Below are positions 7,103 through 16,044 of a stretch of DNA of 64,000 bases, in pieces (position 1 is the first letter of the stretch; every line of letters begins with the position of its first letter). Made by a program: the position numbers and the translations under genes. Location of the stretch: contig NZ_AUJB01000009.1 in the NCBI RefSeq assembly GCF_000424005.1, positions 248,001 through 312,000 of the forward strand, in the 5' to 3' direction. The notes below the pieces were generated by a model. That model was not told where the DNA came from. It did not search any database and saw only the letters and a list, made by a program, of their open reading frames with translations. The DNA comes from Pseudobutyrivibrio ruminis CF1b (lineage in GTDB: Bacteria > Bacillota > Clostridia > Lachnospirales > Lachnospiraceae).

Positions 7103-8902
7103 ATGGCAGAAACATTGAAAAAAAGAAGTGAAGTCCCAGTTGAATTAACATGGGATACATCAAGACTTTTTAAGTCATCTAAGGAGCTTATGTCAGCGCT
7201 TGAGGAATTCAAGAAACTGACATCTGACATGGAAAAGGAATATAAAGGAAAGCTTACATCAGCTGAGGCAATTAATGATTGCATGGATAAGCTCAATCAG
7301 TGGAATGTTATGGCAGACCACTTATATAACTATGTAGAGTTAAATGTGTCTGTAGATTACACAAATGCTGATGCTCAGAAGGAGCAAGCTCTTGTCATGA
7401 GTGAGTTTTCAAGAGCACTTAGCACTGTATCCTTTGTAGACAGTGAGTTGGCAGAGGCTCCAAAGGAATTAATCGAGGAGGCCATTAACTCAGCAACAGT
7501 TGGTAAGCATTACTTAGAAGATGTTGAGCGTCAGCGACCACACCGTCTTACACCAGAGACAGAAGCAGCAATAGCAGCTCTTAGAGATACAATTGAAGCT
7601 CCATATAAAATATATGAGACAAGCAAGCTTGCTGATATTCAGTTCCCTGATTTTGAAGCAAATGGAGAGAAGCATCCTCTTGGCTATTCATTATTTGAAG
7701 ATAACTATGAATATGAAAGAGATACAGAGGTTCGTAGAGCAGCATTTGATGCTTTCTCAAAGAAAATCCGTGAGTATATGTACACAACCGCTACAGTTTA
7801 TGGTAGCCATGTTAGAACAGAAAAGACTATTTCTGAATTACGTAAATACGATAGTGTTTTAGATTATCTTCTTTTTGAGCAGAAGGTAACCCGTGAAATG
7901 TATGACCGTCAGATAGATTTAATCATGGAAAAGCTTGCTCCTCACATGAGAAAGTATGCACGTCTTTTAAAAGAAGCAAACGGTCTTGAAAAGATGACAT
8001 ATGCAGATTTAAAGATTGCTTTAGATCCAGATTACGACCCACAGGTTACTATCGAGAAGTCAAAGGAATACATCATAGACGGTCTTTCAATCATGGGTCC
8101 TGAGTATAAGGAAATGCTTGAGACAGCATATAAGGAGAGATGGGTTGACTTTGCCCAGAACATCGGTAAATCAACAGGTGGTTTCTGTGCCAGCCCATAC
8201 CAGAAGGGTTCATACATCCTTCTATCTTGGAACGACAGAATGAGTGATGTATTCACACTTGCTCATGAGCTTGGTCATGCAGGACATTTTGCAGCCTGCG
8301 GCAAGGCCCAGAGTGCACTTGATGTAGAGGTTTCAAACTATGTCGTTGAGGCGCCTTCTACTATCAATGAGCTCCTTATGGCAGAGTATCTTAAGAGCAA
8401 AAGTGGTGATGACAAGCGCTTCCGTAGATGGGTCCTTGCTTCACAGATTTCAAATACTTACTACCACAATTTTGTTACACATCTTCTGGAGGCAGCTTAT
8501 CAGCGCGAGGTATATAAGCTTGTTGATAAGGGTGAAGCAGTGCCAGCTGAGACATTAAATGAAATCTATAAAAACGTCCTTAAAAAGTTCTGGGGCGACG
8601 AAGTAGAGCTCACTGGGGGCTGTGAGCTTACATGGATGAGACAGCCACATTATTATATGGGCTTGTATTCTTACAGCTATAGTGCTAGTCTTACTATCGC
8701 GACGCAGGTTATGAAGAGAATCCTCAAAGAGGGTCAGCCTGCTGTCGAAGATTGGAAGAAGACACTTGCAGCAGGTGGTACAGTGACTCCAGTAGAGTTT
8801 GCAAAGATGGCTGGTGTTGATGTGACAACAGATGCAGCGCTTCTTGATACAATCGATTACATCGGAAGTATTATCGATGAAATTGAGCAGATAGGAGTAT
8901 AA
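7103..8902 (+). CDS. pepF: Oligoendopeptidase F (M3 metallopeptidase)
   Basis: A 599-residue M3B oligopeptidase that cleaves peptides of roughly 7-17 residues in the cytoplasm. The zinc motif HELGH is at residues 388-392 within LAHELGHAGHFAACG. The third zinc ligand is expected in the EAPSTINELLMAEYL helix about 25 residues later. Length matches the family (about 600). Start ATG 7103 follows AGGAGAAG, 15 bases after the MFS stop. queT begins six bases after its stop, so the two are probably cotranscribed. Confidence 0.95.
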   Translation: MAETLKKRSEVPVELTWDTSRLFKSSKELMSALEEFKKLTSDMEKEYKGKLTSAEAINDCMDKLNQWNVMADHLYNYVELNVSVDYTNADAQKEQALVMSEFSRALSTVSFVDSELAEAPKELIEEAINSATVGKHYLEDVERQRPHRLTPETEAAIAALRDTIEAPYKIYETSKLADIQFPDFEANGEKHPLGYSLFEDNYEYERDTEVRRAAFDAFSKKIREYMYTTATVYGSHVRTEKTISELRKYDSVLDYLLFEQKVTREMYDRQIDLIMEKLAPHMRKYARLLKEANGLEKMTYADLKIALDPDYDPQVTIEKSKEYIIDGLSIMGPEYKEMLETAYKERWVDFAQNIGKSTGGFCASPYQKGSYILLSWNDRMSDVFTLAHELGHAGHFAACGKAQSALDVEVSNYVVEAPSTINELLMAEYLKSKSGDDKRFRRWVLASQISNTYYHNFVTHLLEAAYQREVYKLVDKGEAVPAETLNEIYKNVLKKFWGDEVELTGGCELTWMRQPHYYMGLYSYSYSASLTIATQVMKRILKEGQPAVEDWKKTLAAGGTVTPVEFAKMAGVDVTTDAALLDTIDYIGSIIDEIEQIGV

Positions 8903-8908
8903 AAGAAA

Positions 8909-9421
8909 TTGAGTAATAACGAGAACAAAAACAGAAATAAGATTTTATTGATTACACAGGGAGCCATGATTGCAGCCCTTTATGTGGTACTTACATGGGT
9001 GGCAAACGTACTGGGCCTTGCAAATGGAGCTATTCAAGTTAGATTTTCAGAGGCACTTTGCATTCTCCCTATTTTCACACCTGCAGCCATCCCAGGATTG
9101 TTTGTAGGATGTCTTATTTCGAATATTATAAATGGATGTGTCATCTGGGATATTATTTTCGGAAGCCTTGCAACACTTATTGGAGCCTTTGGAACATATT
9201 TCCTTAGAAAGACAAAGTTCATTTTTACATTGCCACCAGTAATTGCAAACATGGCGATTGTACCATTTGTTCTTCGTTATGCTTACATGGTTGAAGATGC
9301 ATACTGGTTCCTGGTTGTGACAGTTGGTATCGGAGAAGTTATCAGCGTGTGCATCCTTGGATTTATCCTTAAGACAGCACTTGATAAGAACAAGAGAGCA
9401 ATCTTCGGTCAGGATAACTAA
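8909..9421 (+). CDS. queT: QueT-family transporter (queuosine precursor uptake)
   Basis: A 170-residue integral membrane protein with about five hydrophobic segments. It matches the QueT family S-component pattern: an N-terminal helix followed by QVRFSEALCILPIFTPAAIPGLFVGC and the NIINGCVIWDIIFGS segment. QueT imports a queuosine precursor, usually with a shared ECF energy-coupling module encoded elsewhere. The start is a TTG at 8909. The Shine-Dalgarno site GGAG lies inside the end of pepF, and no ATG occurs in a better place. No preQ1 riboswitch is visible because the gene is embedded behind pepF. Confidence 0.85.
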   Translation: MSNNENKNRNKILLITQGAMIAALYVVLTWVANVLGLANGAIQVRFSEALCILPIFTPAAIPGLFVGCLISNIINGCVIWDIIFGSLATLIGAFGTYFLRKTKFIFTLPPVIANMAIVPFVLRYAYMVEDAYWFLVVTVGIGEVISVCILGFILKTALDKNKRAIFGQDN

Positions 9422-9438
9422 TAAATAAAAATATCACC

Positions 9439-9487
9439 AAAAGGTCTGTGATTATCTTTTTAGCGGGATATATCATAGACCTTTTTT
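9439..9487 (+). terminator. Terminator after queT
   Basis: AAAAGGTCTGTGA (9439-9451) pairs with TCATAGACCTTTT (9473-9485) with one G-U pair and a 21-base loop. The right arm merges into a T-run. Confidence 0.8.
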
Positions 9488-9525
9488 AGATAAAAAAATA
9501 AATTTTATGTAACGAAATATAAAAA

Positions 9526-9543
9526 TAATAGACTAATCTATTA
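9526..9543. promoter_or_regulatory. Dyad before the ECF sigma gene
   Basis: TAATAGA-CTAA-TCTATTA is a perfect 7-bp dyad 28 bases before the sigma-factor start. It may be an operator or an mRNA hairpin. Confidence 0.4.
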
Positions 9544-9570
9544 GAACAAAAGAAAGGAGGTTGCCCTGGG

Positions 9571-10062
9571 GTGAATATAAAGAAAATTTGCGAAGAATAT
9601 TATCCACTGGTGCTGGGGTACCTTCTTACTCTGACTAATGGAAATAAAGATTTGGCAGAAGACTTAACACAGGAAACTTTCTATAGAGCAATAAAAAATA
9701 TTAAAAGCTTTCGTGGTGATTGTAAGGTTTCGACCTGGTTGTGCCAGATAGCAAAGTACACATTTTGGCAGTACTTAGACAAATCAAAGAAGTATAAACA
9801 GGTGCCATTAGATGAATTAATGAATGTTTCAGCTGGAGAACTGGTTGAAGAAATGTACATCAAGGAAGAAACAAACAAGGTCTTATATGAAAGCATAGAA
9901 AAGCTAGATGCCCAGACAAAGGATGTAGTGTTGTTTAGATTGACTGGTGAGCTGTCCTTTAAAGAGATAGGGGAGCTTTTAAATAAAACAGAAAACTGGG
10001 CCAGAGTGACCTTTTACAGAGCTAAGGCAAAAATAGGAAAGGAGATGAGTAACTATGAATAG
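9571..10062 (+). CDS. ECF-type RNA polymerase sigma factor
   Basis: A 163-residue sigma-70 family factor of the extracytoplasmic-function type. Region 2 is seen in DLAEDLTQETFYRAIKNIKSF plus the -10-melting STWLCQIAKYTFWQYL. Region 4 is seen as LTGELSFKEIGELLNKTENWARVTFYRAKAKI, a helix-turn-helix that reads the -35 element. Start is GTG 9571 behind AAAGGAGG. It overlaps the following zinc-finger protein by eight bases, so the two are translationally coupled, as usual for sigma/anti-sigma pairs. It probably drives its own operon, but the target promoter motif is not known. Confidence 0.92.
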   Translation: MNIKKICEEYYPLVLGYLLTLTNGNKDLAEDLTQETFYRAIKNIKSFRGDCKVSTWLCQIAKYTFWQYLDKSKKYKQVPLDELMNVSAGELVEEMYIKEETNKVLYESIEKLDAQTKDVVLFRLTGELSFKEIGELLNKTENWARVTFYRAKAKIGKEMSNYE

Positions 10063-10351
10063 ATTTGAATGTGAATTAGTTAATGATCTTCTTCCTGGTT
10101 ATATAGATAAGAAAGCATCAATTGAGACCAATCAGTTTATCGAAGAGCATATTAAGGAATGTCAGGAGTGCAGGGATTTGTACGAGGCAATGGTTGGTGA
10201 AGTTGTTGTGGAGAATCAGCGGTCAACTTATAAGAAAAAATTCAGGATTAACAGTATAGGAAAAATGGTGTTAATAGTTCTGGGCTACCTTGTGATAGTG
10301 GTAATCGGACTAGTAATTTACACCTATATACTTGTGAATGGGGTGTTGTAA
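10055..10351 (+). CDS. Zinc-finger (zf-HC2) membrane protein, putative anti-sigma factor 1
   Basis: A 98-residue protein. The N-terminal ASD-like zinc finger reads EEHIKECQECRDL, with the H-x3-C-x2-C ligands at about residues 32-39. A single C-terminal membrane helix (IGKMVLIVLGYLVIVVIGLVIYTYI) follows. Such proteins hold ECF sigma factors at the membrane. It overlaps the sigma gene by eight bases and the next gene by one base. The sensor part outside the membrane is almost absent, so signal sensing may rest on the downstream proteins. Confidence 0.85.
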   Translation: MNRFECELVNDLLPGYIDKKASIETNQFIEEHIKECQECRDLYEAMVGEVVVENQRSTYKKKFRINSIGKMVLIVLGYLVIVVIGLVIYTYILVNGVL

Positions 10352-10668
10352 TGGAAAAGAATAAGGTACCGTGCAAAATAATAGAAGATTTGTTGCCATC
10401 GTATCTGGATGAAATATTATCGGATTCTGTAAATGAAGCGGTGGAAATTCATCTGGAAAGCTGCGAGGCATGCAGGAAAAAACTCGGTCAGTTAAAATCC
10501 GAACTGGCTGAAGGACAAGTGCAGATAGAAGAAAACGATGCTGCATTTGTAAAAGGTATAAAGAGGTATAAGCACTATGTAATAGGAATGGCTATAGGTG
10601 TTGGAATACCACTGTTAGCCTTTTTGGCATTTATCATTTGGTTGATGTTTATTTCTATGAATTCTTAA
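10351..10668 (+). CDS. Zinc-finger (zf-HC2) membrane protein, putative anti-sigma factor 2
   Basis: A 105-residue paralogue of the preceding protein. It starts CKIIEDLLPSYLDE (compare CELVNDLLPGYIDK) and has zinc ligands in EIHLESCEACRKKL, ending with one membrane helix. The start ATG overlaps the previous stop (TAATG). Two tandem anti-sigma-like proteins behind one ECF factor is less common than one. They may form a heterodimer, or one may have specialised. Confidence 0.8.
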   Translation: MEKNKVPCKIIEDLLPSYLDEILSDSVNEAVEIHLESCEACRKKLGQLKSELAEGQVQIEENDAAFVKGIKRYKHYVIGMAIGVGIPLLAFLAFIIWLMFISMNS

Positions 10669-10684
10669 ATAAAAGGAGAAGGAT

Positions 10685-11824
10685 ATGTTAAAGAAAAAAG
10701 GTACAAAAATAGCAATAGGTATTGTAGGTGGACTAATTATTGGAATCATTACCGTAATTGCGGTTATCTTTATATTTCTCTTATTGTTCTTTTTTGGAGG
10801 CCCACCAAAGGTTACCAAAAATGTAGATAAATATGAACAGACGATGGAAGAGAATTTGACCAGAGAATACGGTAAGGCTAGAACAGAATTTATTACGTTC
10901 CCTAAAGAAATTCCAGCCAGCGCATTTAACCAGGACACAAAGCCAGAGTTTTATAATTCATTTCAGGATACATGGGATGACCCTACTTACGAGGTATATC
11001 TTAAGTGCCAGTACAGTGATGAGGACTATAAGAGCGAGATAGACAGACTTAGTTCTGTGGAAAAGACATACACTACCTATGACGACAGAAAAAAGACACT
11101 GATTTATGATAATTCAGATAGATTTGCCTACCCTGCTTATATTGCAATAGACCATAATGATTTTTCTTATGAGTACGCATTGGATTTGGGAGATGACAGC
11201 ATAGCTTATATCTACGTAGCTTTTAAAAACTCAGAGAAAAGTTTGAAAAAGATTCCACAAGAATATCTTCCAAATGATTACGAGGAAAGTTTGACGCTAA
11301 AAAATGGGAGCCATTTGAATACTACTTACGAGGATAGTACTGCTTATAACATATATCAGGTGCCGGCATATAACGGACATAGCGCTGTTTATGGATTAGG
11401 CGCCTATAATAAAGTGGAATTAGAAAATGCCTTCGAAGGTATTTCAGGATTATTAGCTTTTCCTAAGGATATTAATAACGTAAAGGATGGGCGTTTTAGA
11501 TATAGCAGGGATGATGATTCAGGCTATGTATTTTTGGAAGCAGAGTATTCAGAAGAAGATTATAAAGCTGAAGAAGACAGATTAAAGGATGAAGAGTATT
11601 CCTGTGCCACATATAACAACTCGGATTATAATTATCCTGCATATGTAGTTCGTGCAGGCAAGGTAGAAGGTCTTCCAGAAGATATTATGAGTGATGTGGA
11701 TAAAGCAGATATACATGAATATGCCCTGATGGACAAATCAAACAATAAGATTATTTATCTTTTGCTCATCAATCCAGGAGAACTAAATCTGAGAGATATT
11801 GGGGAGTACCTGGCAGTAAAATAA
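10685..11824 (+). CDS. Membrane-anchored extracytoplasmic protein with two copies of one domain
   Basis: 379 residues, function unknown. A single membrane helix at residues 9-38 anchors it, with the rest outside. The outer part contains the same domain of about 110 residues twice, at roughly 72-185 and 258-370. Copy 1 has FPKEI, QYSDEDYKSEIDRL, FAYPAYIAI and YEYALDL. Copy 2 has FPKDI, EYSEEDYKAEEDRL, YNYPAYVVR and HEYALMD. Start ATG follows AAAAGGAGAAGG. It is the last gene of the ECF sigma operon, so it is a likely output or sensor of that system. It ends two bases before the convergent AraC gene. Confidence 0.75.
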   Translation: MLKKKGTKIAIGIVGGLIIGIITVIAVIFIFLLLFFFGGPPKVTKNVDKYEQTMEENLTREYGKARTEFITFPKEIPASAFNQDTKPEFYNSFQDTWDDPTYEVYLKCQYSDEDYKSEIDRLSSVEKTYTTYDDRKKTLIYDNSDRFAYPAYIAIDHNDFSYEYALDLGDDSIAYIYVAFKNSEKSLKKIPQEYLPNDYEESLTLKNGSHLNTTYEDSTAYNIYQVPAYNGHSAVYGLGAYNKVELENAFEGISGLLAFPKDINNVKDGRFRYSRDDDSGYVFLEAEYSEEDYKAEEDRLKDEEYSCATYNNSDYNYPAYVVRAGKVEGLPEDIMSDVDKADIHEYALMDKSNNKIIYLLLINPGELNLRDIGEYLAVK

Positions 11825-11826
11825 TT

Positions 11827-12684
11827 TTAAAACGATAATGAGGCCTGTGACTCAGCTTTCTTGCGGGGGCTGGTGCCATAGGTCTTTTTGTATGCCCTAA
11901 GGAAAGTGGAGTAGGTGCCGAAGCCTGCCTGCTCGCTGGCTTCCACGATGGATGTGCCAGAGTCTATGAGGGACTGGGCAAGGGAAAGGCGCTTCATTGT
12001 TATGTAATTTCCAATAGTGTAGCCTGTCTCGTCTTTGAATGTGTGCATGAGATAATAACGAGACAGGAAGAACTTGGAAGCCAAAATATCTACCGACAAA
12101 TCCGAAGCCAAATTTTCATTTATATATTGAATAATAGAATTAATCTTTGTTCCCGCGTAGTTGGTAGAAAGATACTCTACCTCATCGCTGATGGCAGCAC
12201 GATTAAGCTCTACCATAAATTCCAAAAACAGAACCTGCATGAAGAGCTCGTTGGCATATTCATCTTTACCAAGATTATTGATGAGCTTATTTACAGAAGC
12301 AGCCACTCTGGAATTCTTAAAAGAGCGCAGTCTTAATACATGGGAATTGTTTTCCATGGCATTTCTAAAGCAATAAGATAAATCATTTTCATCGCGGCTA
12401 TATTCAGCCAAAAATTCCTTGGAAATATAAATAATGATACGTTCATAGGTGGAGTCATCGTGAAAAATAGGTCGATGAACTTCCCCTGCATTTACAAAAA
12501 CAATATCATCTGCCTGTAAATCAAAGGTCTGACCTTCTATAGAATAGGATGTATTTCCGGACAAGTGAATTAAAACCTTGTGGAAATCGTGGTAGTGAAA
12601 ATCGATTTCTCCAAGATTTGAGTCTGAAAGATGGAAGATTTTGAAGTTGGAATACAGGTAACCTTTTTTGCTGTATTCAGTCAT
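11827..12684 (-). CDS. AraC-family transcriptional regulator
   Basis: 285 residues. The N-terminal cupin-like sensor carries FHYHDFHKVLIHLSG and the DIVFVNAGEVHRP turn typical of the AraC_binding fold. The C-terminal double helix-turn-helix includes SVDILASKFFLSRYYLMHTFKDETG and ASEQAGFGTYSTFLRAYKKTYGTSPRK, the AraC signature. It is divergent from dapF and convergent with the duplicated-domain gene. Its own promoter holds a perfect palindrome, suggesting autoregulation. The effector is unknown, and no sugar-use genes lie nearby. Confidence 0.93.
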   Translation of the reverse strand: MTEYSKKGYLYSNFKIFHLSDSNLGEIDFHYHDFHKVLIHLSGNTSYSIEGQTFDLQADDIVFVNAGEVHRPIFHDDSTYERIIIYISKEFLAEYSRDENDLSYCFRNAMENNSHVLRLRSFKNSRVAASVNKLINNLGKDEYANELFMQVLFLEFMVELNRAAISDEVEYLSTNYAGTKINSIIQYINENLASDLSVDILASKFFLSRYYLMHTFKDETGYTIGNYITMKRLSLAQSLIDSGTSIVEASEQAGFGTYSTFLRAYKKTYGTSPRKKAESQASLSF

Positions 12685-12728
12685 GGCGTCATCCTTTCTT
12701 CACAATTCCATAGTAATATCCTAGCTTG

Positions 12729-12757
12729 AGTATAAATCCAAATAGCACTATTTGCAA
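12729..12757 (-). promoter_or_regulatory. Promoter and operator-like palindrome of the AraC gene
   Basis: On the minus strand: TTGCAA (12757-12752), 17 bases, TATACT (12734-12729). A 14-bp perfect palindrome AAATAGCACTATTT (12740-12753) fills the spacer. Upstream, a second TAGTGC-type half-site gives a direct-repeat arrangement as used by AraC proteins. Confidence 0.55.
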
Positions 12758-12778
12758 CATAATAGGCACTAACAGTCC

Positions 12779-12807
12779 TTAACATAGTTAAAAGTGCGGA
12801 GTATACT
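12779..12807 (+). promoter_or_regulatory. Promoter of dapF operon
   Basis: TTAACA (12779-12784), 17 bases, TATACT (12802-12807), divergent from the AraC promoter and about 55 bases before dapF. Confidence 0.55.
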
Positions 12808-12862
12808 GACCTTAGAATGAATAACTATCAGTAGAACTATCAACGACTAGAAAGGATAGCTT

Positions 12863-13690
12863 ATGAAATTTACTAAAATGCACGGCTGCGGAAACGACTA
12901 TGTATATGTAAATCTTTTCGAGGAAAAGATTGAAGATCCTGCAGCAGTTTCTATTAAAGTTAGCGACAGACACTTCGGAATCGGCTCAGACGGCCTCATC
13001 ACAATCGGCCCTTCAGACGTAGCAGATTTCAGAATGAGAATATATAACGCAGATGGTTCAGAGGCAGAGATGTGCGGCAACGGAATCCGCTGCGTAGCAA
13101 AATACGTTTACGATCACAAGCTCACAGACAAGACAGAGATTTCTGTTGAGTCAGGAGCAGGTATTAAATATCTCACACTTTTCGTAGAGAACGGAAAGGT
13201 AGAGCAGGTTCGAGTAGATATGGGTGAGCCAATCCTTGAGCCTTCACAGATTCCAGTAGTAGCCGATGGCGACAAGGTAATCGACGAGCCAATCGAGGTT
13301 GGTGGAAAAACATGGAATATGACATGCGTTTCAATGGGTAACCCACACGCAGTAGTATTCGTAGATGACACAGAGCACTTCGAGCTTGAGAAGTACGGAC
13401 CACAGTTTGAGAATCATGAGCGCTTCCCTAAGCGTACAAATACAGAGTTCGTTCAGGTTCTTTCTAGAACTGAGGCAAACATGCGAGTTTGGGAGCGTGG
13501 CTCAGCTGAGACTTGGGCATGCGGCACAGGTACATGCGCCACAGTTATGGCTTGTATCTTAAATGGAAAGACTGATGATAAGGTTCTTGTTCACCTTCGT
13601 GGTGGAGATTTGACAATCGAATACGACCGCGCGACAAACCACGTATTCATGACAGGACCAGCAACTGAAGTATTTAATGGAGAGATTTAA
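12863..13690 (+). CDS. dapF: Diaminopimelate epimerase
   Basis: 275 residues, normal length. The enzyme converts LL- to meso-diaminopimelate in the lysine and peptidoglycan pathway, using two catalytic cysteines: C71 in EMCGNGIRC and C220 in WACGTGTCATV. Start ATG 12863 follows AAAGGATAG; the usual KMHGCGNDYV opening is present. It leads an operon with murE and dapA, a coherent unit that makes meso-DAP and adds it to the cell-wall precursor. Confidence 0.97.
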   Translation: MKFTKMHGCGNDYVYVNLFEEKIEDPAAVSIKVSDRHFGIGSDGLITIGPSDVADFRMRIYNADGSEAEMCGNGIRCVAKYVYDHKLTDKTEISVESGAGIKYLTLFVENGKVEQVRVDMGEPILEPSQIPVVADGDKVIDEPIEVGGKTWNMTCVSMGNPHAVVFVDDTEHFELEKYGPQFENHERFPKRTNTEFVQVLSRTEANMRVWERGSAETWACGTGTCATVMACILNGKTDDKVLVHLRGGDLTIEYDRATNHVFMTGPATEVFNGEI

Positions 13691-13691
13691 A

Positions 13692-15164
13692 ATGAAATTA
13701 GTAGAGCTTTTAGATAGATTAGATTACGAATTATATGCAGGTGAGCTTGACCGCGACATCACTACACTTACATATGATTCAAGAAAAGTAGAGAAGGACA
13801 GCGTATTTGTTTGTATCTCAGGTACAGTAAGAGATGCACACGATTTCATCCCTGATGTAATCGAAAAGGGTGCCAGCGTAATCATCATTGAGAAGGACGT
13901 TGAGCCAGTAGATGGCGTTACATATATCAAGGTGGCAAACAGCCGTCAGGCACTTGCTTATACATCAGCTGCATACTTTGGTCATCCAGCAGAGCAGCTT
14001 AAGACAATCGGTATCACAGGAACAAAGGGCAAGACCACTACTACATACATGGTTAAGTCTATCCTTGAGAAGGCTGGTATCAAGACAGGTCTTATCGGTA
14101 CAATCGAGTCTATCGTAGGCGAGGAGCGTATTCCAGCAGTTAACACTACTCCAGAGTCTTACCGCGTTCAGGAGCTTTTCCGTCAGATGGTTGACGCAGG
14201 TCTTGATGCAGTAGTTATGGAAGTAAGCTCACAGGCTCTTATGCTTCACAGAGTTTCAGGCTTCACTTTCGACATTGGCGTATTTACAAACCTTGAGCCA
14301 GATCACATTGGTGACAATGAGCACAAGGATTTCGAAGATTATATGCACTGCAAGAGCTTACTTTTCCAGCAGTGTAAGACAGGTATCTTCAATGGTGACA
14401 GCGAGCACATCGAGGGTATCTTAAAGAATCACACATGCGACGTTATTAAATATGGTTACGGCAAGGACAATGACCTTGTTGCTGAGAATGTAGAGCTTTT
14501 AAAAGAGCACGGTGCACTTGGTGTTAAGTATCACATCTCAGGACAGGAGAATATGGACGTTGAGGTTAACGTTCCAGGTACATTCTCTGTTTACAACTCA
14601 CTTACTGCAGTTGCTATCTGCAAGCAGTTCGGTGTAGCTGAGGACAAGATTAAGGCAGCTCTTAAGGACGTTCACGTAAAGGGACGTATTGAGCTTGTTC
14701 CAGTTTCAAAGAAGTTTACAGTTATGATTGACTACGCTCACAACGCAATGGCACTTGAGAGCCTTCTTACAACTCTTAAGGCTTACGACCCAGGCAGACT
14801 TGTTTGCCTCTTCGGTTGCGGTGGCAACAGAGCAAAGTCACGTAGATATGAGATGGGTGAGGTAAGCTCAAAGCTTGCTGACCTTACAGTTATTACATCA
14901 GACAACCCTCGTAACGAGGAGCCAATGGACATCATTAACGATATCCTTACAGGCGTAAAGAAGGCTGATGGTGAGTATGTTACAATCCCAGACCGCAAGG
15001 AGGCTATTCGTTACTGCCTCGTAAATGCAAAAGAGGGAGATATTGTAGTTCTTGCAGGCAAGGGCCACGAGGACTATCAGGAAATAAAGGGTGTAAAACA
15101 CCACATGGATGAGCGCGAGCTTATCGCCGATGTTATTAAGGAGGATGGCAATGACATTATTTAA
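13692..15164 (+). CDS. murE: UDP-MurNAc-tripeptide (meso-DAP) ligase MurE
   Basis: 490 residues. Mur ligase ATP loop GITGTKGKTTTT starts at residue 107. The meso-DAP specificity motif DNPR is at residues 404-407, inside TSDNPRNEEP. It adds meso-diaminopimelate to UDP-MurNAc-L-Ala-D-Glu in the cytoplasm. I choose ATG 13692 over the in-frame ATG at 13677, because GGAGAG (13679-13684) sits eight bases before 13692 and the 13677 codon lies inside dapF. It sits two bases after dapF, which makes its substrate, and overlaps dapA by 14 bases. Confidence 0.96.
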   Translation: MKLVELLDRLDYELYAGELDRDITTLTYDSRKVEKDSVFVCISGTVRDAHDFIPDVIEKGASVIIIEKDVEPVDGVTYIKVANSRQALAYTSAAYFGHPAEQLKTIGITGTKGKTTTTYMVKSILEKAGIKTGLIGTIESIVGEERIPAVNTTPESYRVQELFRQMVDAGLDAVVMEVSSQALMLHRVSGFTFDIGVFTNLEPDHIGDNEHKDFEDYMHCKSLLFQQCKTGIFNGDSEHIEGILKNHTCDVIKYGYGKDNDLVAENVELLKEHGALGVKYHISGQENMDVEVNVPGTFSVYNSLTAVAICKQFGVAEDKIKAALKDVHVKGRIELVPVSKKFTVMIDYAHNAMALESLLTTLKAYDPGRLVCLFGCGGNRAKSRRYEMGEVSSKLADLTVITSDNPRNEEPMDIINDILTGVKKADGEYVTIPDRKEAIRYCLVNAKEGDIVVLAGKGHEDYQEIKGVKHHMDERELIADVIKEDGNDII

Positions 15165-16044
15165 AGGTGCAGGAGTAGCTCTTATAACTCCATTCAATGA
15201 AGATGAAACCATAAATTATGACATGCTTGGAACTCTTATTGACAGACAGATTGATGGTGGAACAGATGCGATTATCGTATGCGGCACTACAGGTGAGGCC
15301 GCTACAATGAGCGAGGAGGAGAAGCTTTCAGTAGTTGAGTACACTGTAAAGCGTGTAAATCACCGCGTTCCTGTAATCGCAGGCTCAGGTGCAAACAACA
15401 CTCGTCTTGTTATCGATTTATCTAAGAAGATTGCAGCACTTGGTGCGGACGGACTTCTTATTGTTACACCTTTTTACAACAAGGCTACACAGGAAGGTTT
15501 ATACCAGCATTATTCGACAATCGCTAAGGAAGTAGATCTTCCTATTATCATGTACAACGTACCTAGCCGTACAGGCTGCAACATTCTTCCAGAGACAGCT
15601 ATGAAGCTTGCTCTCGAGTTTAGAAACATAGTAGGTATTAAGGAAGCAAGTGGAAACATTTCTCAGATTACAAAGCTTGCAAGCCTTTGCAGAGGATGCC
15701 TTGATATTTACGCTGGAAACGATGATCAGATTGTCCCAATTCTTTCCCTTGGCGGAGTTGGAGTTATTTCTGTACTTTCAAATGTGGCACCTAGGGGCAC
15801 ACACGACATGGTTATGGAATATTTAAATGGCAACGAAGATAAGGCACGCAAGCTTCAGCTTGATTATCTCGAGCTTGTGGATGCACTTTTCTGCGAGGTA
15901 AATCCTATCCCTGTTAAATCCACCATGAATATGTTAGGATTTAATGTAGGTAGTCTTAGACTACCACTTACAGAGATGGAGGATAAGCATAAGGTGGCAA
16001 TGAGCCAGTTGCTCAGCAGAATGCCACAGGAAATGCTTGCGTAG
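15151..16044 (+). CDS. dapA: 4-hydroxy-tetrahydrodipicolinate synthase
   Basis: 297 residues, family-typical. It condenses pyruvate and aspartate semialdehyde at the entry to the diaminopimelate/lysine pathway. Schiff-base lysine K164 is in GIKEASGN, with Y135 in YNVPSRTG and T46/T47 in CGTTGEAATM. ATG 15151 is preferred to upstream in-frame ATGs (15109, 15145), because AGGAGG (15139-15144) lies six bases before it. The longer readings would only add murE-overlapping residues. Third gene of the dapF-murE-dapA unit. Confidence 0.96.
   Translation: MTLFKGAGVALITPFNEDETINYDMLGTLIDRQIDGGTDAIIVCGTTGEAATMSEEEKLSVVEYTVKRVNHRVPVIAGSGANNTRLVIDLSKKIAALGADGLLIVTPFYNKATQEGLYQHYSTIAKEVDLPIIMYNVPSRTGCNILPETAMKLALEFRNIVGIKEASGNISQITKLASLCRGCLDIYAGNDDQIVPILSLGGVGVISVLSNVAPRGTHDMVMEYLNGNEDKARKLQLDYLELVDALFCEVNPIPVKSTMNMLGFNVGSLRLPLTEMEDKHKVAMSQLLSRMPQEMLA

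Noticed and set aside
8880-8910. preQ1 riboswitch before queT
   Set aside because: queT follows pepF by six bases; there is no room for an aptamer.
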